From assembly GCA_035494735.1 (NCBI GenBank), contig DATJGS010000023.1, positions 1-64,000 on the forward strand: a stretch of DNA of 64,000 bases, in the 5' to 3' direction. Both the position numbers and the translations under genes were made by a program. Positions 26,948 through 37,078 of the stretch are shown here, piece after piece. The notes under the pieces are model-generated. The model ran no database searches. It saw nothing but the letters and a program-made list of their open reading frames with translations, and was not told the origin of the DNA. The stretch's first letter is position 1, and the number at the start of each line of letters is the position of its first letter. This DNA is from DATJGS01 sp035494735 (GTDB taxonomy: Bacteria; Eisenbacteria; RBG-16-71-46).

Positions 26948-29239
26948 ATGAATTCGTTCCTGCTGCTCTCGACGCTCAACCTGTCCCTGGGCGGGCTCGT
27001 CTTCCTGCTCGGGCTGGTGATCCTGCGCGAGAATCCCGGGCAGCGCCTGAACCGCGTCGTGGCCACCATGCTGTTCTTCGGCGGCTTCGGCGCGATCCTG
27101 GCCGGTTTCGCGTTCCTGGCGGCGCGCCAGGTCGGCGCCGCCCATGGCGCCGCGCCCGACCTGCTGAAGAACGGCTCGTACCTCTGGGAGTTCTTCTTCC
27201 CGACGCTGTTCCTGTTCGCCAGCATCTTCCCGGAGGAGCGGCGCTTCGTCCGGCGCTTCGTGCTGTTCCCGGGCCGCTGGTGGACGCCGGGTTTCGGCAC
27301 GCTCGTGTTCGCGCCGCACGCGTTCCACTTCGCGCTCACCGTCGCGCTCAGCATCTGGGCGCCGGACTTCACGGTGCCGGCGCAGGGCCTGCTCAAGTAT
27401 CTGGCGCCCGTCGTCGGCATCGTCGGCGTGTTCCTGCGCATCTTCCTGCTTGTCCACCAGGCGCTGTTCTCGCTCGTCAACCTGGGCTTCGGCATCGCCA
27501 CCATGGTGCTGTTGTTCGACAGCTATCGGAAGGCGCGCGTGCCGCGGCTGCGCCAGCAGCTGCGCGTCATCGCGGTGGGCCTGAGCGCCTGCCTCGTGTG
27601 CTACAGCTTCGCGAGCTCGATCCCGACGTTGCTGAACCTGCGTCTGGCCGAGAGCGTGCGCGCCGTGCTGACCATCGCCGCGCTCACGTTGGGGCCGGGC
27701 TCGATCGCGTTCTCGATCGTGCGCTACAAGTTCCTCGACGCGCGCCTGCTGGCGCGCCGGGCCATCCTCTACGCGTTGGTCTCGGGCACGCTCGTCGGCG
27801 TGTACCTGCTCGTGGTCGCGCGCCTCAACAAGATCGCGACGGCGTTCACCGGCGCCGACGCGCGCGTGTTCGAGCCGGTGTTCCTGATCATGGCGCTGGC
27901 CCTGTTCCAGCCCGCGGTGGCGCGACTCGAGGAGATGCTCGACCGGCTGCTGCTGAAGGATCCGAACGACTATCGCAACGTGCTCCGCCAGCTCGGCATC
28001 GACCTGCAGACCACGATCGACCTGGAAGTGCTGCTGACGCGCACCGTGCGCACCGTGTCCGAGGCGTTGCTGACGCGGCGCGCCATCATCGTGGCCGTCA
28101 CGCGCAGCGGCCTCATGGCGCGCGGCGGCGCGGGCGAGGCGGTGACGTTGAGGGAAGTCGAACGCATCGGCGCGCTGCTGCCGCTGCTGCCGCTCGAGCC
28201 GGCCAGCGTGCGCATCGACGAGCGCGGCGCGGGCGGCGTCGAGCCGCTCGCCGAGCTGCACGACCAGTTCGGCATCTCGCTCGTCGTGCCCATGCGCTGG
28301 CGCGGCGAGCTGGTCGGCGCCCTGCTGCTGGGCGACAAGGTCACGCTCACCGACTGGACGAGCGAGGACGAGAACCTGCTCACGACGCTCGCGGCGCGCG
28401 TCTCGGTGTCGATGCAGAACGCGCTGCTCCTGGGCGAGCGCGTCGCCGTGGCGCGCTTCGAGGAGGAGATGAACCTGGCGCGGCAGATCCAGCGCACGTC
28501 GCTGCTGTCCGTGTTCCCGGTGCTGCCGCGCTGCGAAGTGCACGCGCTGTCGATTCCGTCCAAGCACGTCGGCGGCGACTTCTACGACGTCGTGGACGCG
28601 GGGGACGGGAGCTATCTCGTGGCGGTCGCGGACGTCTCGGGCAAGGGCGTCCCGGCCGCGCTGCTGTCGTCCATGCTCCAGGCCTCGCTGCGCACCCAGG
28701 CCGGTAGCGTGCGCGCGCTGCCCGAGATCCTGCGCAATATCAATACGCTGATGTACCGCAGCACCGAGATCCAGCAGTTCGCCACGTTCTTCCTCGCGCG
28801 CATCGACGCGGCCACGCTCCAGCTCACGTTCTCGAACGCCGGCCACAACTGGCCGGTGCTGGCGCGGCGCGGCGGCGAGCGCGTGTTCCTGGATCGCGGC
28901 GGCACCATCCTCGGGATCGAGGACGGGGCGCGCTTCGACGAAGGCCACGTCGCGCTCGGCCCCGGTGATCGCCTCGTCCTGTACACGGACGGCATCAGCG
29001 AGGCCATGAACGCGGACGGCGAGATGTTCGGCGAGGAGCGTCTCGTGGACATGATCGAGGGCCTGCCGCGCAACCTGAGCGCGCGCGAGATCGCCGAGCA
29101 GCTGCTCGCCGAGCTGCACGAGTTCCTGGGCCCGGTCGAGCCGCAGGACGACATGACGCTGCTCGTCCTGCGCGCGCTCGACGCCGTGCCGACGCCGCTG
29201 CGTGCGACGCCGCTGGGCGAGGCGGTCGCGGCGCGGTAG
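26948..29239 (+). CDS. Membrane 7TM-GAF-PP2C (RsbU-like) serine phosphatase
   Basis: A 763-residue signalling protein. The N-terminal about 320 residues contain about eight hydrophobic helices of the 7TM-sensor or histidine-kinase N-terminal type. A GAF domain spans about 345-510 (LLTRTVRTVSEALL, ISLVVPMRWRGELVGALLLG). A short coiled linker (EEEMNLARQIQRTSLL) leads into a PP2C/SpoIIE phosphatase with intact metal motifs: GGDFYD, ADVSGKGVPAALL, YTDGISEAMN and PQDDMTLLVLR. Such proteins dephosphorylate anti-anti-sigma or similar switch proteins; no partner gene is adjacent. The ATG at 26948 was chosen over one at 26921 because it directly precedes the first helix. It stands alone, 281 bp after the subtilase gene. 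Confidence 0.88.
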   Translation: MNSFLLLSTLNLSLGGLVFLLGLVILRENPGQRLNRVVATMLFFGGFGAILAGFAFLAARQVGAAHGAAPDLLKNGSYLWEFFFPTLFLFASIFPEERRFVRRFVLFPGRWWTPGFGTLVFAPHAFHFALTVALSIWAPDFTVPAQGLLKYLAPVVGIVGVFLRIFLLVHQALFSLVNLGFGIATMVLLFDSYRKARVPRLRQQLRVIAVGLSACLVCYSFASSIPTLLNLRLAESVRAVLTIAALTLGPGSIAFSIVRYKFLDARLLARRAILYALVSGTLVGVYLLVVARLNKIATAFTGADARVFEPVFLIMALALFQPAVARLEEMLDRLLLKDPNDYRNVLRQLGIDLQTTIDLEVLLTRTVRTVSEALLTRRAIIVAVTRSGLMARGGAGEAVTLREVERIGALLPLLPLEPASVRIDERGAGGVEPLAELHDQFGISLVVPMRWRGELVGALLLGDKVTLTDWTSEDENLLTTLAARVSVSMQNALLLGERVAVARFEEEMNLARQIQRTSLLSVFPVLPRCEVHALSIPSKHVGGDFYDVVDAGDGSYLVAVADVSGKGVPAALLSSMLQASLRTQAGSVRALPEILRNINTLMYRSTEIQQFATFFLARIDAATLQLTFSNAGHNWPVLARRGGERVFLDRGGTILGIEDGARFDEGHVALGPGDRLVLYTDGISEAMNADGEMFGEERLVDMIEGLPRNLSAREIAEQLLAELHEFLGPVEPQDDMTLLVLRALDAVPTPLRATPLGEAVAAR

Positions 29240-29252
29240 CCCTGCGACGCTT

Positions 29253-29777
29253 CTAGCCGCGCTCGCCCAGCGCCCGTTCCTCGCACGGAATCCGCAACGC
29301 GAGCGCGAGCGCGTTCCAGGCGCCGGCGACGAGCGCGGTGCGCCACGCGCCGAACATCAACGGCGCGCCCAGCAGTTCGAGCGTGACCGCGACGTAGCTC
29401 GGGTGGCTGAGCCAGCGATAGATGCCGGTGCGGATCGGCGTCGCGCCGGGCGGCACCCAGACGCGTGCGGTCCAGCGCTCCCCGAGCGCGCGCATCGAGG
29501 CGACGCGCAGCGCGGCGCCCGCGAGCGCGACGCCGAGCCACAGCGGCCAGGTGGCCGGCGGGCGCGCGCCGAGCGCGAACACTTCCGCGACGAGCAGCAG
29601 CGGGAACGCGACGTGCAGCGCGACGAAAACGGGGAAGTGGCCGGCGCCGTATTCCACGGCGCCGGCCGCGCGCAGCGCGCGCTCGTGGCGCGCCGACAGT
29701 CCGAGTTCCGCGACCCGTTCGACCGCCAGCGCCACGACGAACGCGGCGAGCGGGGCGGCCGGCACCGCGGAGGTCAT
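29253..29777 (-). CDS. Isoprenylcysteine carboxyl methyltransferase-like membrane protein (possible alkylpyrone O-methyltransferase)
   Basis: A 174-residue integral membrane protein with about five hydrophobic segments and the ICMT/PEMT signature TGIYRWLSHPSYVAVTLELLG and a later PCEER near the end. ICMT-type proteins use S-adenosylmethionine. The start ATG at 29777 overlaps the stop of the type III polyketide synthase gene (ATGA), so the two are translationally coupled. In Bacillus subtilis the homologous pair BpsA/BpsB makes alkylpyrones and methylates them, so O-methylation of the synthase product is the leading hypothesis. This is family plus context, not proof. Confidence 0.8.
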   Translation of the reverse strand: MTSAVPAAPLAAFVVALAVERVAELGLSARHERALRAAGAVEYGAGHFPVFVALHVAFPLLLVAEVFALGARPPATWPLWLGVALAGAALRVASMRALGERWTARVWVPPGATPIRTGIYRWLSHPSYVAVTLELLGAPLMFGAWRTALVAGAWNALALALRIPCEERALGERG

Positions 29778-30856
29778 GCGCGCCCGCGCAGCAGCACCAG
29801 CTCGGACGAGAAGCCCGGCCCGAGCGCGGCGAGCATGGCGTATTCGCCGGGCGCGATGTCGCCGCCTTCGACGAAGCGCTCGAGCACGAACAGGCACGTG
29901 GGCGACGACATGTTGCCGCAGTCGCGCAGCACCTCGGTGGCGTGGCGGAACGCGGCAGGCGCGAGGCCGAGCGCCTCGCCGTAGGCGGCGATCACCTTCG
30001 GTCCGCCGGGATGGGCCACGACGTGGCGGAGGTCGGCGAGCGACAGCGTGTGGCGCTCGAGGAACTTCTCGACGTTCGGCCGCACCCAGTCGCGCACGAT
30101 GGTCGGGATGTCGCGCGAGAACACGACGTGCAGTCCGTCGCCGTCCACGTTCCAGCCCATCACGTCCTGGGTGTCGGGCCACAGCGTGCTCTGCGCGCCC
30201 AGCATCTCGAGCGCGGCCGGCTCGCGCGGCGCGCGCGCCTCGGCGCCGAGCACGACGGCGGCCGCGGCGCCGTCCGCGAACAGCGAGGCGGCCACCAGGT
30301 TCTGCCGCGTCATGTCCCCGTGCTGGAACGTGAGCGAGCACAGTTCGAGCGCGACGAGCAGCACGCGCGCGTGCGGGTCGCCGAGCGCGAAATCGCGGGC
30401 CCGCGACATGCCGGCCGCGCCGCCCGCGCAGCCGAGGCCCCAGATCGGCGTGCGCCGGAAGTCGCCGCGAAAGCCCATGCGGTTCGAAAGCCGCGCGTCG
30501 AGGCTCGGCGTCGCGATGCCGGTCGAGCTGATCAGCACCAGATGATCGACGTCGCGCGCGGCCAGGCCGGCGCGCTCCAGCGCGCGCGTGGCGGCGCGCT
30601 CGGCCAGGTTCAGGGCGTGCTCGACGTACAGCGCGTTGCTCTCGCCGAACTCGTGCGCTTCGCGGAACCAGTCGAGCGGCATCACCGAATGACGGGTGGC
30701 CACGCCCGTGCTGTCGAACACGGCCATGAGCCGGCGGTCGTCGGCCGGCATCGCCGGGCCGAACAGCGCCTCGGCGAAGGCCTTGGCATCGGACTGACGG
30801 ATGGCATGTTCGGGGAGGGCGGTGGCGACGGACGCGATGCGTGGGGCGTTGGCCAT
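29774..30856 (-). CDS. Type III polyketide synthase (chalcone/stilbene synthase family)
   Basis: A 360-residue homodimeric thiolase-fold enzyme. Catalytic residues are Cys143 in GLGCAGGAAGM, the His of VAHPGGPKV and the Asn of GNMSSPTCLFVL. Such enzymes extend acyl-CoA starters with malonyl-CoA and cyclise to pyrones, resorcinols or phloroglucinols. Bacterial members of this sort act on fatty acyl starters and often make membrane quinone-like lipids. The ATG at 30856 lies 3 nt from a small inverted repeat. It belongs to a leftward operon: membrane protein, sugar dehydrogenase, this gene, methyltransferase. Product and starter cannot be told from sequence here. Confidence 0.92.
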   Translation of the reverse strand: MANAPRIASVATALPEHAIRQSDAKAFAEALFGPAMPADDRRLMAVFDSTGVATRHSVMPLDWFREAHEFGESNALYVEHALNLAERAATRALERAGLAARDVDHLVLISSTGIATPSLDARLSNRMGFRGDFRRTPIWGLGCAGGAAGMSRARDFALGDPHARVLLVALELCSLTFQHGDMTRQNLVAASLFADGAAAAVVLGAEARAPREPAALEMLGAQSTLWPDTQDVMGWNVDGDGLHVVFSRDIPTIVRDWVRPNVEKFLERHTLSLADLRHVVAHPGGPKVIAAYGEALGLAPAAFRHATEVLRDCGNMSSPTCLFVLERFVEGGDIAPGEYAMLAALGPGFSSELVLLRGRA

Positions 30857-30858
30857 AC

Positions 30859-30877
30859 GTGGGGTTAGATACCCCAC
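30859..30877 (-). promoter_or_regulatory. Inverted repeat covering the 5' leader of the type III PKS gene
   Basis: GTGGGG (30859-30864) and CCCCAC (30872-30877) pair with a 7-nt AT-rich loop, ending 3 nt before the ATG. It occupies the place where a ribosome binding site should be, so it may be an operator or a translation-controlling hairpin. Confidence 0.4.
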
Positions 30878-30908
30878 GAGGCCGGCGGTTGCGCGGAGAT
30901 TCTCACGC

Positions 30909-32030
30909 TCAACGCGACGCCACGAGGCGCCCGACGTTGCCGTCCAGCGTGACCACGTACAGTTCGCCGCTCGAATCCACGCCGAACGAGCTGACCGGCC
31001 CCGCGTGCAGCCACTCGCGCCGGTCGCTGACGCGGCCGTTCGCGTAGCGCAGGCTGCGCACCCAGCCGCTGCAATAGTCCGCGAAGACATAGCAGCCGAC
31101 GAGTGCGGGCAGCGCGCGCCCGCGATACACGAAGCCGCCCGTGATCGAGCAGCCTTCGTCGTGGCCGTACTCCTCGATCGGCCGGGTGAGACCAGCGACC
31201 GGGCCCCGGCCCTTGAAGTCGTGCGCGCCCTCCATGCGATTCCAGCCGAAGTTCAGTCCAGCCGAACGCGCCGGGACGGCGTCGATCTCCTCCCACTTGT
31301 TCTGGCCGACGTCCGCGATGTACAGGAGCCCGCTCGGCGCGTCGAACGAGTAGCGCCACGGGTTGCGCAGCCCGTACGCCCAGATCTCGGGCGCCGCGCC
31401 CGCGCGACGCGCGAACGGATTGTCGGCGGGCACGACGTAAGGATCGCCGTGATCGACGTCGAGGCGCAGCAGCTTGCCCAGGCGCGAGCCGAGGTTCTGG
31501 CCGTTGCCGTGCGGATCGCCGCCCGAGCCGCCGTCGCCCATGCCGACGTACAGCATGCGGTCGAGACCGAACAGGACGAGCCCGCCGTTGTGGTTCGCGT
31601 ACGGCTGGTCGATGTGCAGCAGGAGCACGGCCGAGTTGGGGTCGGCGCGGTCGGGATCGCTCGACACGTGGTAGCGCTCGATGCGCGTGTCGCCGTTCAC
31701 GTCCGTGTAGTCGACGTAGAAGAAGCCGTTCTTCGCGTAGTCGGGATGAAACGCCACGCTCAGCAGCCCCTGCTCGCCGCCCGAACGCACGCGCGAGCGG
31801 ATGTCGAGGAACGGCGCGGCGAGGAGCTTGCCGCCTTCCACGATGCGGATGCGCCCCGGCTGCTCCGTGATGAACAAGCGCGGGTCACCCGGCGGCGAAC
31901 ACAGCGCGAGCGGCCGGTCGAGATCGCGCGCGACCGGTTGCAGCGCGAGACCCGTCGCCGGCGCATACGCGCCGCGTGCGCCGGCCGGAGCCGCGGCGAG
32001 CAGCACGACGAACAACGCCGCCTTCACCAT
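30909..32030 (-). CDS. Secreted PQQ-dependent sugar (aldose) dehydrogenase family protein
   Basis: A 373-residue protein with a signal peptide (ALFVVLLAAAPAGARG). It is a six-bladed propeller of the soluble glucose/aldose dehydrogenase family: ITEQPGRIRIVEGG, SVAFHPDYAKNGFFYV, HNGGLVLFG, YVGMGDGGSGGDPHGNGQN, YGLRNPWRYSFD and ADVGQNKWEEID. Members oxidise aldoses in the periplasm using pyrroloquinoline quinone and calcium. Eukaryotic HIPL-type relatives have no known activity, so the substrate is open. The start overlaps the membrane-protein gene by 7 bp, and the type III PKS gene starts 52 bp past its stop, so it sits inside that operon. No PQQ synthesis gene is in the window. Confidence 0.87.
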   Translation of the reverse strand: MVKAALFVVLLAAAPAGARGAYAPATGLALQPVARDLDRPLALCSPPGDPRLFITEQPGRIRIVEGGKLLAAPFLDIRSRVRSGGEQGLLSVAFHPDYAKNGFFYVDYTDVNGDTRIERYHVSSDPDRADPNSAVLLLHIDQPYANHNGGLVLFGLDRMLYVGMGDGGSGGDPHGNGQNLGSRLGKLLRLDVDHGDPYVVPADNPFARRAGAAPEIWAYGLRNPWRYSFDAPSGLLYIADVGQNKWEEIDAVPARSAGLNFGWNRMEGAHDFKGRGPVAGLTRPIEEYGHDEGCSITGGFVYRGRALPALVGCYVFADYCSGWVRSLRYANGRVSDRREWLHAGPVSSFGVDSSGELYVVTLDGNVGRLVASR

Positions 32031-33601
32031 GGGGGACTGCTCCGCATCATCGAGTCCACTCGCGCCGCCGTTTCGACCCGGGCATGACCGTCGGGATCGT
32101 ACAGCACGAACCAGGTCGACGCCGACTGCGGCGCGTACGCGTGCAGGAACGCGACGGAATCGACCTGCGGATGGAGCACGATCAGGCCGATGCCGCCGGC
32201 CAGCGCGGCGCGCACGTTGCGTTCCCAGTACGTGTCGCGGGCCAGCACCTGGTCGCGCGGAAAGCGCGCGAGGTCGACGCGGATGGACGACGGCGACCAC
32301 AGCGCGAGCCGCGCGTGGGCGGGGAGGGAGGCCCGGTCGAGCGCCTCGCTCAGTCGCGACGCGATGAGTGCGCGATCCACGGTCGCGTCCGAGCGCAGGT
32401 GGGGGTCGGTGAACGGCGCGGTCTCGATGCGCCGGACGAGCGCCGCGCCGTTCCACGTGAGCAGCGCGCCGAGCGCGACCGCGATCGACCAGCCGAGAGG
32501 CGTGCCGGGCGCGCCGGGCGGCGGTTCGTCGCCGGTCGCCGTCGCGCGCACCGGGCGCAGCGTCGCGTCGGCGAGCGCGGCGACGCACCACGCCATGCCG
32601 ATGAGCGGCGCCGTCAGGTAGTAGTGATACGTGTGGTGGCTGAGCGCGACGACGGGCAGCAGGAACCCCGCGAACAGGACGCCGCCCTCGAGCCAGCCGC
32701 TGGCGCGCAGGCGCGGCCAGGCGAGGCCGCCGAGCCACAGCGCGATCGCGGCGTAGGCCCAGGGGAAGACCGAGGCGTCGACCGCGTCGGCGACGCCGCG
32801 CACCGTGGGCCACCATGCGTTCGCCGCCCAGCCGGTCAGCGTCAGCGCGTTCGCGAGAACATGAGGGCCGAGTCCCGCCGCGTACGCGGCCCGCCCGCCC
32901 GCCGCGCCGCCGGGCGCGACGAAGTACGCGGGGTAGGCCGAACGCACGAAGTACACGGCGTACGCCGCGCCCACCACGAACAGCGCGATCGCGACCGGAT
33001 CGAGGAGCGCGCGCCGCGCGCGGCCGGGCGAGAGCGCGGCCACGCTCAGCGCCACGAGCGGCAGCGGCAGCACGGACTCCTTCGCGAGCAGCGCGATCGC
33101 GAACGCCGGCACGGCGAGCCAGCGCGCGGCGTCCTCGCGCTCGAACAGCAGCAACGCGGCGAGCGCGGCGGCGACCGCCATGGGATCCGAGATCGCCGAG
33201 ACCCAGTACAGCGCCGTGAACAGGGCCGGGTGCGTCGCGAAGAACGCGGCGCCGAGCCAGGCGGCCGGCGCCGAGACGCGCCGCGCCAGCCACGTGCGCA
33301 GCAGCAGGGTCGCGGCCACGTGCAGCGCGAGCGCCGCGGCGTGATAGGGCCACGCCGTCTTCCCGGCCACGACGCGCATCGCGTCCCAGAAGCCCTGATT
33401 CGCAAGGTAGCGCCACGGCGCGTGCAGGCGCGGCAGCAGGCCCGACGCGCGCGCCAGGCTCGCGAAGTCGTCCTGGGAGAATCCGTAGCGGAGCGCGCCG
33501 TGGAACACGACGGCGGCAGCGCCCGCGAGCGCGAGCGCGGCGAGCCAGGTTTCGGGGACCTTCGCGGTCGCGCCCGGGGATTGGAAGCGGGTCGAGGGCA
33601 T
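32024..33601 (-). CDS. GT-C-like polytopic membrane protein
   Basis: A 525-residue protein with about 10-11 transmembrane helices. Between helices 1 and 2 is a loop with FHGALRYGFSQDDFASL, which has the conserved acidic pair of GT-C glycosyltransferases of the PMT/ArnT-like class. The last about 120 residues are a soluble extracytoplasmic tail. It may transfer a sugar from a lipid carrier, but the exact family is not recognised. It is the first gene of the four-gene leftward operon. On the minus strand a TAGGCT hexamer is at 33611-33616, ten nt before the ATG; no TTG box is found at the right distance. Confidence 0.65.
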   Translation of the reverse strand: MPSTRFQSPGATAKVPETWLAALALAGAAAVVFHGALRYGFSQDDFASLARASGLLPRLHAPWRYLANQGFWDAMRVVAGKTAWPYHAAALALHVAATLLLRTWLARRVSAPAAWLGAAFFATHPALFTALYWVSAISDPMAVAAALAALLLFEREDAARWLAVPAFAIALLAKESVLPLPLVALSVAALSPGRARRALLDPVAIALFVVGAAYAVYFVRSAYPAYFVAPGGAAGGRAAYAAGLGPHVLANALTLTGWAANAWWPTVRGVADAVDASVFPWAYAAIALWLGGLAWPRLRASGWLEGGVLFAGFLLPVVALSHHTYHYYLTAPLIGMAWCVAALADATLRPVRATATGDEPPPGAPGTPLGWSIAVALGALLTWNGAALVRRIETAPFTDPHLRSDATVDRALIASRLSEALDRASLPAHARLALWSPSSIRVDLARFPRDQVLARDTYWERNVRAALAGGIGLIVLHPQVDSVAFLHAYAPQSASTWFVLYDPDGHARVETAARVDSMMRSSPPW

Positions 33602-33657
33602 GCGCGCGCGAGCCTAGCAGCGGCGCCGCGGACTCGCGACCCGGGCGGTCGCGCCCG

Positions 33658-34938
<1,281 letters not shown>

Positions 34939-35023
34939 CCTGTGCTCCTTCCAGGGGAACCCCGACCGGCGGGACGGGGATGATGTACGCCCGGGCGAAC
35001 GTGCGCCCCGGGCGTCGAGGTTT

Positions 35024-36583
35024 CTAGATCGGGTCGAACCAGCCTTCGCGGATCATCGTTTCGCTGCGCTCGCGCGCGGCGCGGACGCTGGCCTCGTCGC
35101 CGAGGTCGCGCAGGCGCGACCGCTCCGCGAGCAGGTGGGCCAGCGCTTCGTCGTAGCACTGCGTCAGGAATTGCGGCGTGTGCGTGACCGGCGCGCCGTC
35201 GTCGCCCAGGATCGGCACCGCGTCGCGATGGCGCACGCGCTGCGCGAGCATGAGGCGGTAGATGCGGTCGGTCGCGAGGTCCTCCATGTAACCGTCGAGC
35301 AGGCTCGCGCCGCGTCCGTTCAGCACTCCGTTGCGATAGCGCACCGTCGTGCGCGCGGCGGCGCGCGTGCCGCCCAGCGTCCGCCGCCCGACGCCGTGCG
35401 GCGGCGGACTGAGATCGGGCGCGGCCTCGACGCCTTGCGGGCGGCGCATGCCCTGGTTCGGGGCCGGGAACTGCGCGACCGCGATCGCGTTCTGGTCCGG
35501 GTGCCCGGTCCACGCGCCGTCCATCAGGCACGCGGCCTCGTTCTTCTTGTCGGCCTCGAGCACGGTGAGCGCGCGCGCGTTCAGCTCCGCGTCCTCGCGG
35601 CTCGGGTACAGCGCCGTCATGCCGCCGATCGCGAGCGCGCCGTGCCGGTGGCAGATGTCGACCATGCGATGACGCACGCGCTGGAAGAACGGCACGTCGT
35701 GCGGAATCGTGTTGCGATCCGGCAGCACCCAGTGGGGTTCGGCCAGGTGGAAGTGGATGAGGCTCGCCATGTAGTCCCAGCGCCCGAGGTTGAGCCCGAG
35801 GATGTGGTCGCGCAGCGCGTACAGGAACTCCTCCATCTCGAACGCCAGCGGATGCGCTTCGACGAGCGCCATGCAGCGGATCGCGTCGCGCGCCCAGCCG
35901 CGCGCCTCGGCCGTCGCTTGCAGCACGTCGCGCCACCACAGCGCTTCCGTCGCCGACTCCGACTTGGGGATGTACAGGCACAGCGGGTGGCGCAGGCGCT
36001 CGGGCCGCACCTGGTACACGAGCAACGCGAGGTCGAACAGCGAGGCGGACGTGATCGCGCCGTCACGCACGACGCCGGCCTGCGACAGATGCAGTCCGCG
36101 AACGCGGCTCCAGATCACGGTCTTCGAGGCCTCGATGCCGACGCGGCGCCCGCGCTTGCGGTCCTCGTACGTGAGCGTGCCCTCGAGCGCGGCGAGGATG
36201 TTGCGCACGCCGGTCATCAGGTTCGGCCACGCGTTCGCCATCGAGTCCTCGAGGTCGAGCATCACGCCCGGCGCGCCCGAGTTCAGCATCTTGACGACGA
36301 GCTCCGCGTCGTCGGCCGGCCCCGTCATCTGATTGCGCTGGTCCTGGCACCAATCGGGCAGCGCGATGCGCCACGCGTCGCGCGTGGCCGTCGACGGCGG
36401 CAGGTAGCGCGGCAGGTCGCCGGCGTGAGCGCGGGCCAGGGCTTCGCCACGCGCGGTGCGCAGGGCCTGCTGGCGCGACGTGAACGCGGCGTGCAGCGGC
36501 TCGTAGAACTCGACGAAGCCGGGCGCGAGGTCGCGCTCCGGATCGAGGTCGCGAGGGGCGGTATTCATCTCGAGTCGGTGCAC
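35024..36583 (-). CDS. aceB: Malate synthase A
   Basis: A 519-residue enzyme that condenses glyoxylate and acetyl-CoA. Recognised by VMLDLEDSMANAWPNLMTG, LCLYIPKSES, VEAHPLAFEMEEFLYALRD followed by HILGLNLGRWDY, AIGGMTALYP and MDGAWTGHPDQNAIAV. A GTG at 36583 has AGGGAG 11 nt upstream; an ATG at 36568 is the alternative start and lacks a good site. Compared with the classical enzyme it has a somewhat longer segment after GHPDQNAI. With aceA it forms the glyoxylate shunt, allowing growth on acetate or fatty acids. A GATAAC box with an 18-nt spacer to TCAAGT upstream on this strand (36640-36669 area) may be its promoter. Confidence 0.93.
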   Translation of the reverse strand: MHRLEMNTAPRDLDPERDLAPGFVEFYEPLHAAFTSRQQALRTARGEALARAHAGDLPRYLPPSTATRDAWRIALPDWCQDQRNQMTGPADDAELVVKMLNSGAPGVMLDLEDSMANAWPNLMTGVRNILAALEGTLTYEDRKRGRRVGIEASKTVIWSRVRGLHLSQAGVVRDGAITSASLFDLALLVYQVRPERLRHPLCLYIPKSESATEALWWRDVLQATAEARGWARDAIRCMALVEAHPLAFEMEEFLYALRDHILGLNLGRWDYMASLIHFHLAEPHWVLPDRNTIPHDVPFFQRVRHRMVDICHRHGALAIGGMTALYPSREDAELNARALTVLEADKKNEAACLMDGAWTGHPDQNAIAVAQFPAPNQGMRRPQGVEAAPDLSPPPHGVGRRTLGGTRAAARTTVRYRNGVLNGRGASLLDGYMEDLATDRIYRLMLAQRVRHRDAVPILGDDGAPVTHTPQFLTQCYDEALAHLLAERSRLRDLGDEASVRAARERSETMIREGWFDPI

Positions 36584-36859
36584 GATGGAGAGGACTCCCT
36601 CAGAAGGGGCGTGCAGACTCCGTGTGTCTCACGGGCCGCACGGGTTATCGGCCGCGGCGCGGCCGGGACTTGAGTGGACCGCCATCGGCGGCCGGGGGAG
36701 CCGCCAGCTTGGCGCGGAACCTGCGAAATCACCATGAGGACCTTCCCGGGTGTCCGGGCCGGGCCGTTGCCGTGCTTCCTAACTCGTGCCCCAGGAACGC
36801 GCTGAAGGTCGGGTGCGCAGGCAATGGGTGAGGGGTGGCCGCGGCTCAGAGGACGTCCC

Positions 36860-37078
36860 ATGCGCGCATCTCGCAACCCATTCATTGCAGGCTGGCGACA
36901 TGTCGCCTTCGCGGTCGCGGCCGCCGCGTGCGTCGCCGGCTGTCGCGCGGAGCAGCCCCTCGACCCGGGCGGTGGCGGGGACGCGCGCTGGGACAACGAC
37001 GTGCTGAACCCGGCGTTCGCGAGCCTGACCGCCGACGACTTCGAGGTCGTGCCGCTGGGGTGGAAGCCGTGGCGCTAG
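36860..37078 (+). CDS. Small lipoprotein
   Basis: A 72-residue predicted lipoprotein. GAGGAC precedes the ATG at 36860, the hydrophobic stretch VAFAVAAAACVAGC ends in a lipobox (VAGC), and the mature part is only about 45 residues, acidic at LNPAFASLTADDFEV. No family is recognised. The stop TAG is part of a CTAG palindrome shared with the stop of the convergent thioredoxin-fold gene, giving a 4-bp overlap of the two coding ends. Confidence 0.6.
   Translation: MRASRNPFIAGWRHVAFAVAAAACVAGCRAEQPLDPGGGGDARWDNDVLNPAFASLTADDFEVVPLGWKPWR

Noticed and set aside
23457..29119. Very long leftward open frames of about 1,000 codons
   Set aside because: They are Arg/Ala/His-rich shadows opposite the giant subtilase and the RsbU-like phosphatase, caused by high GC.
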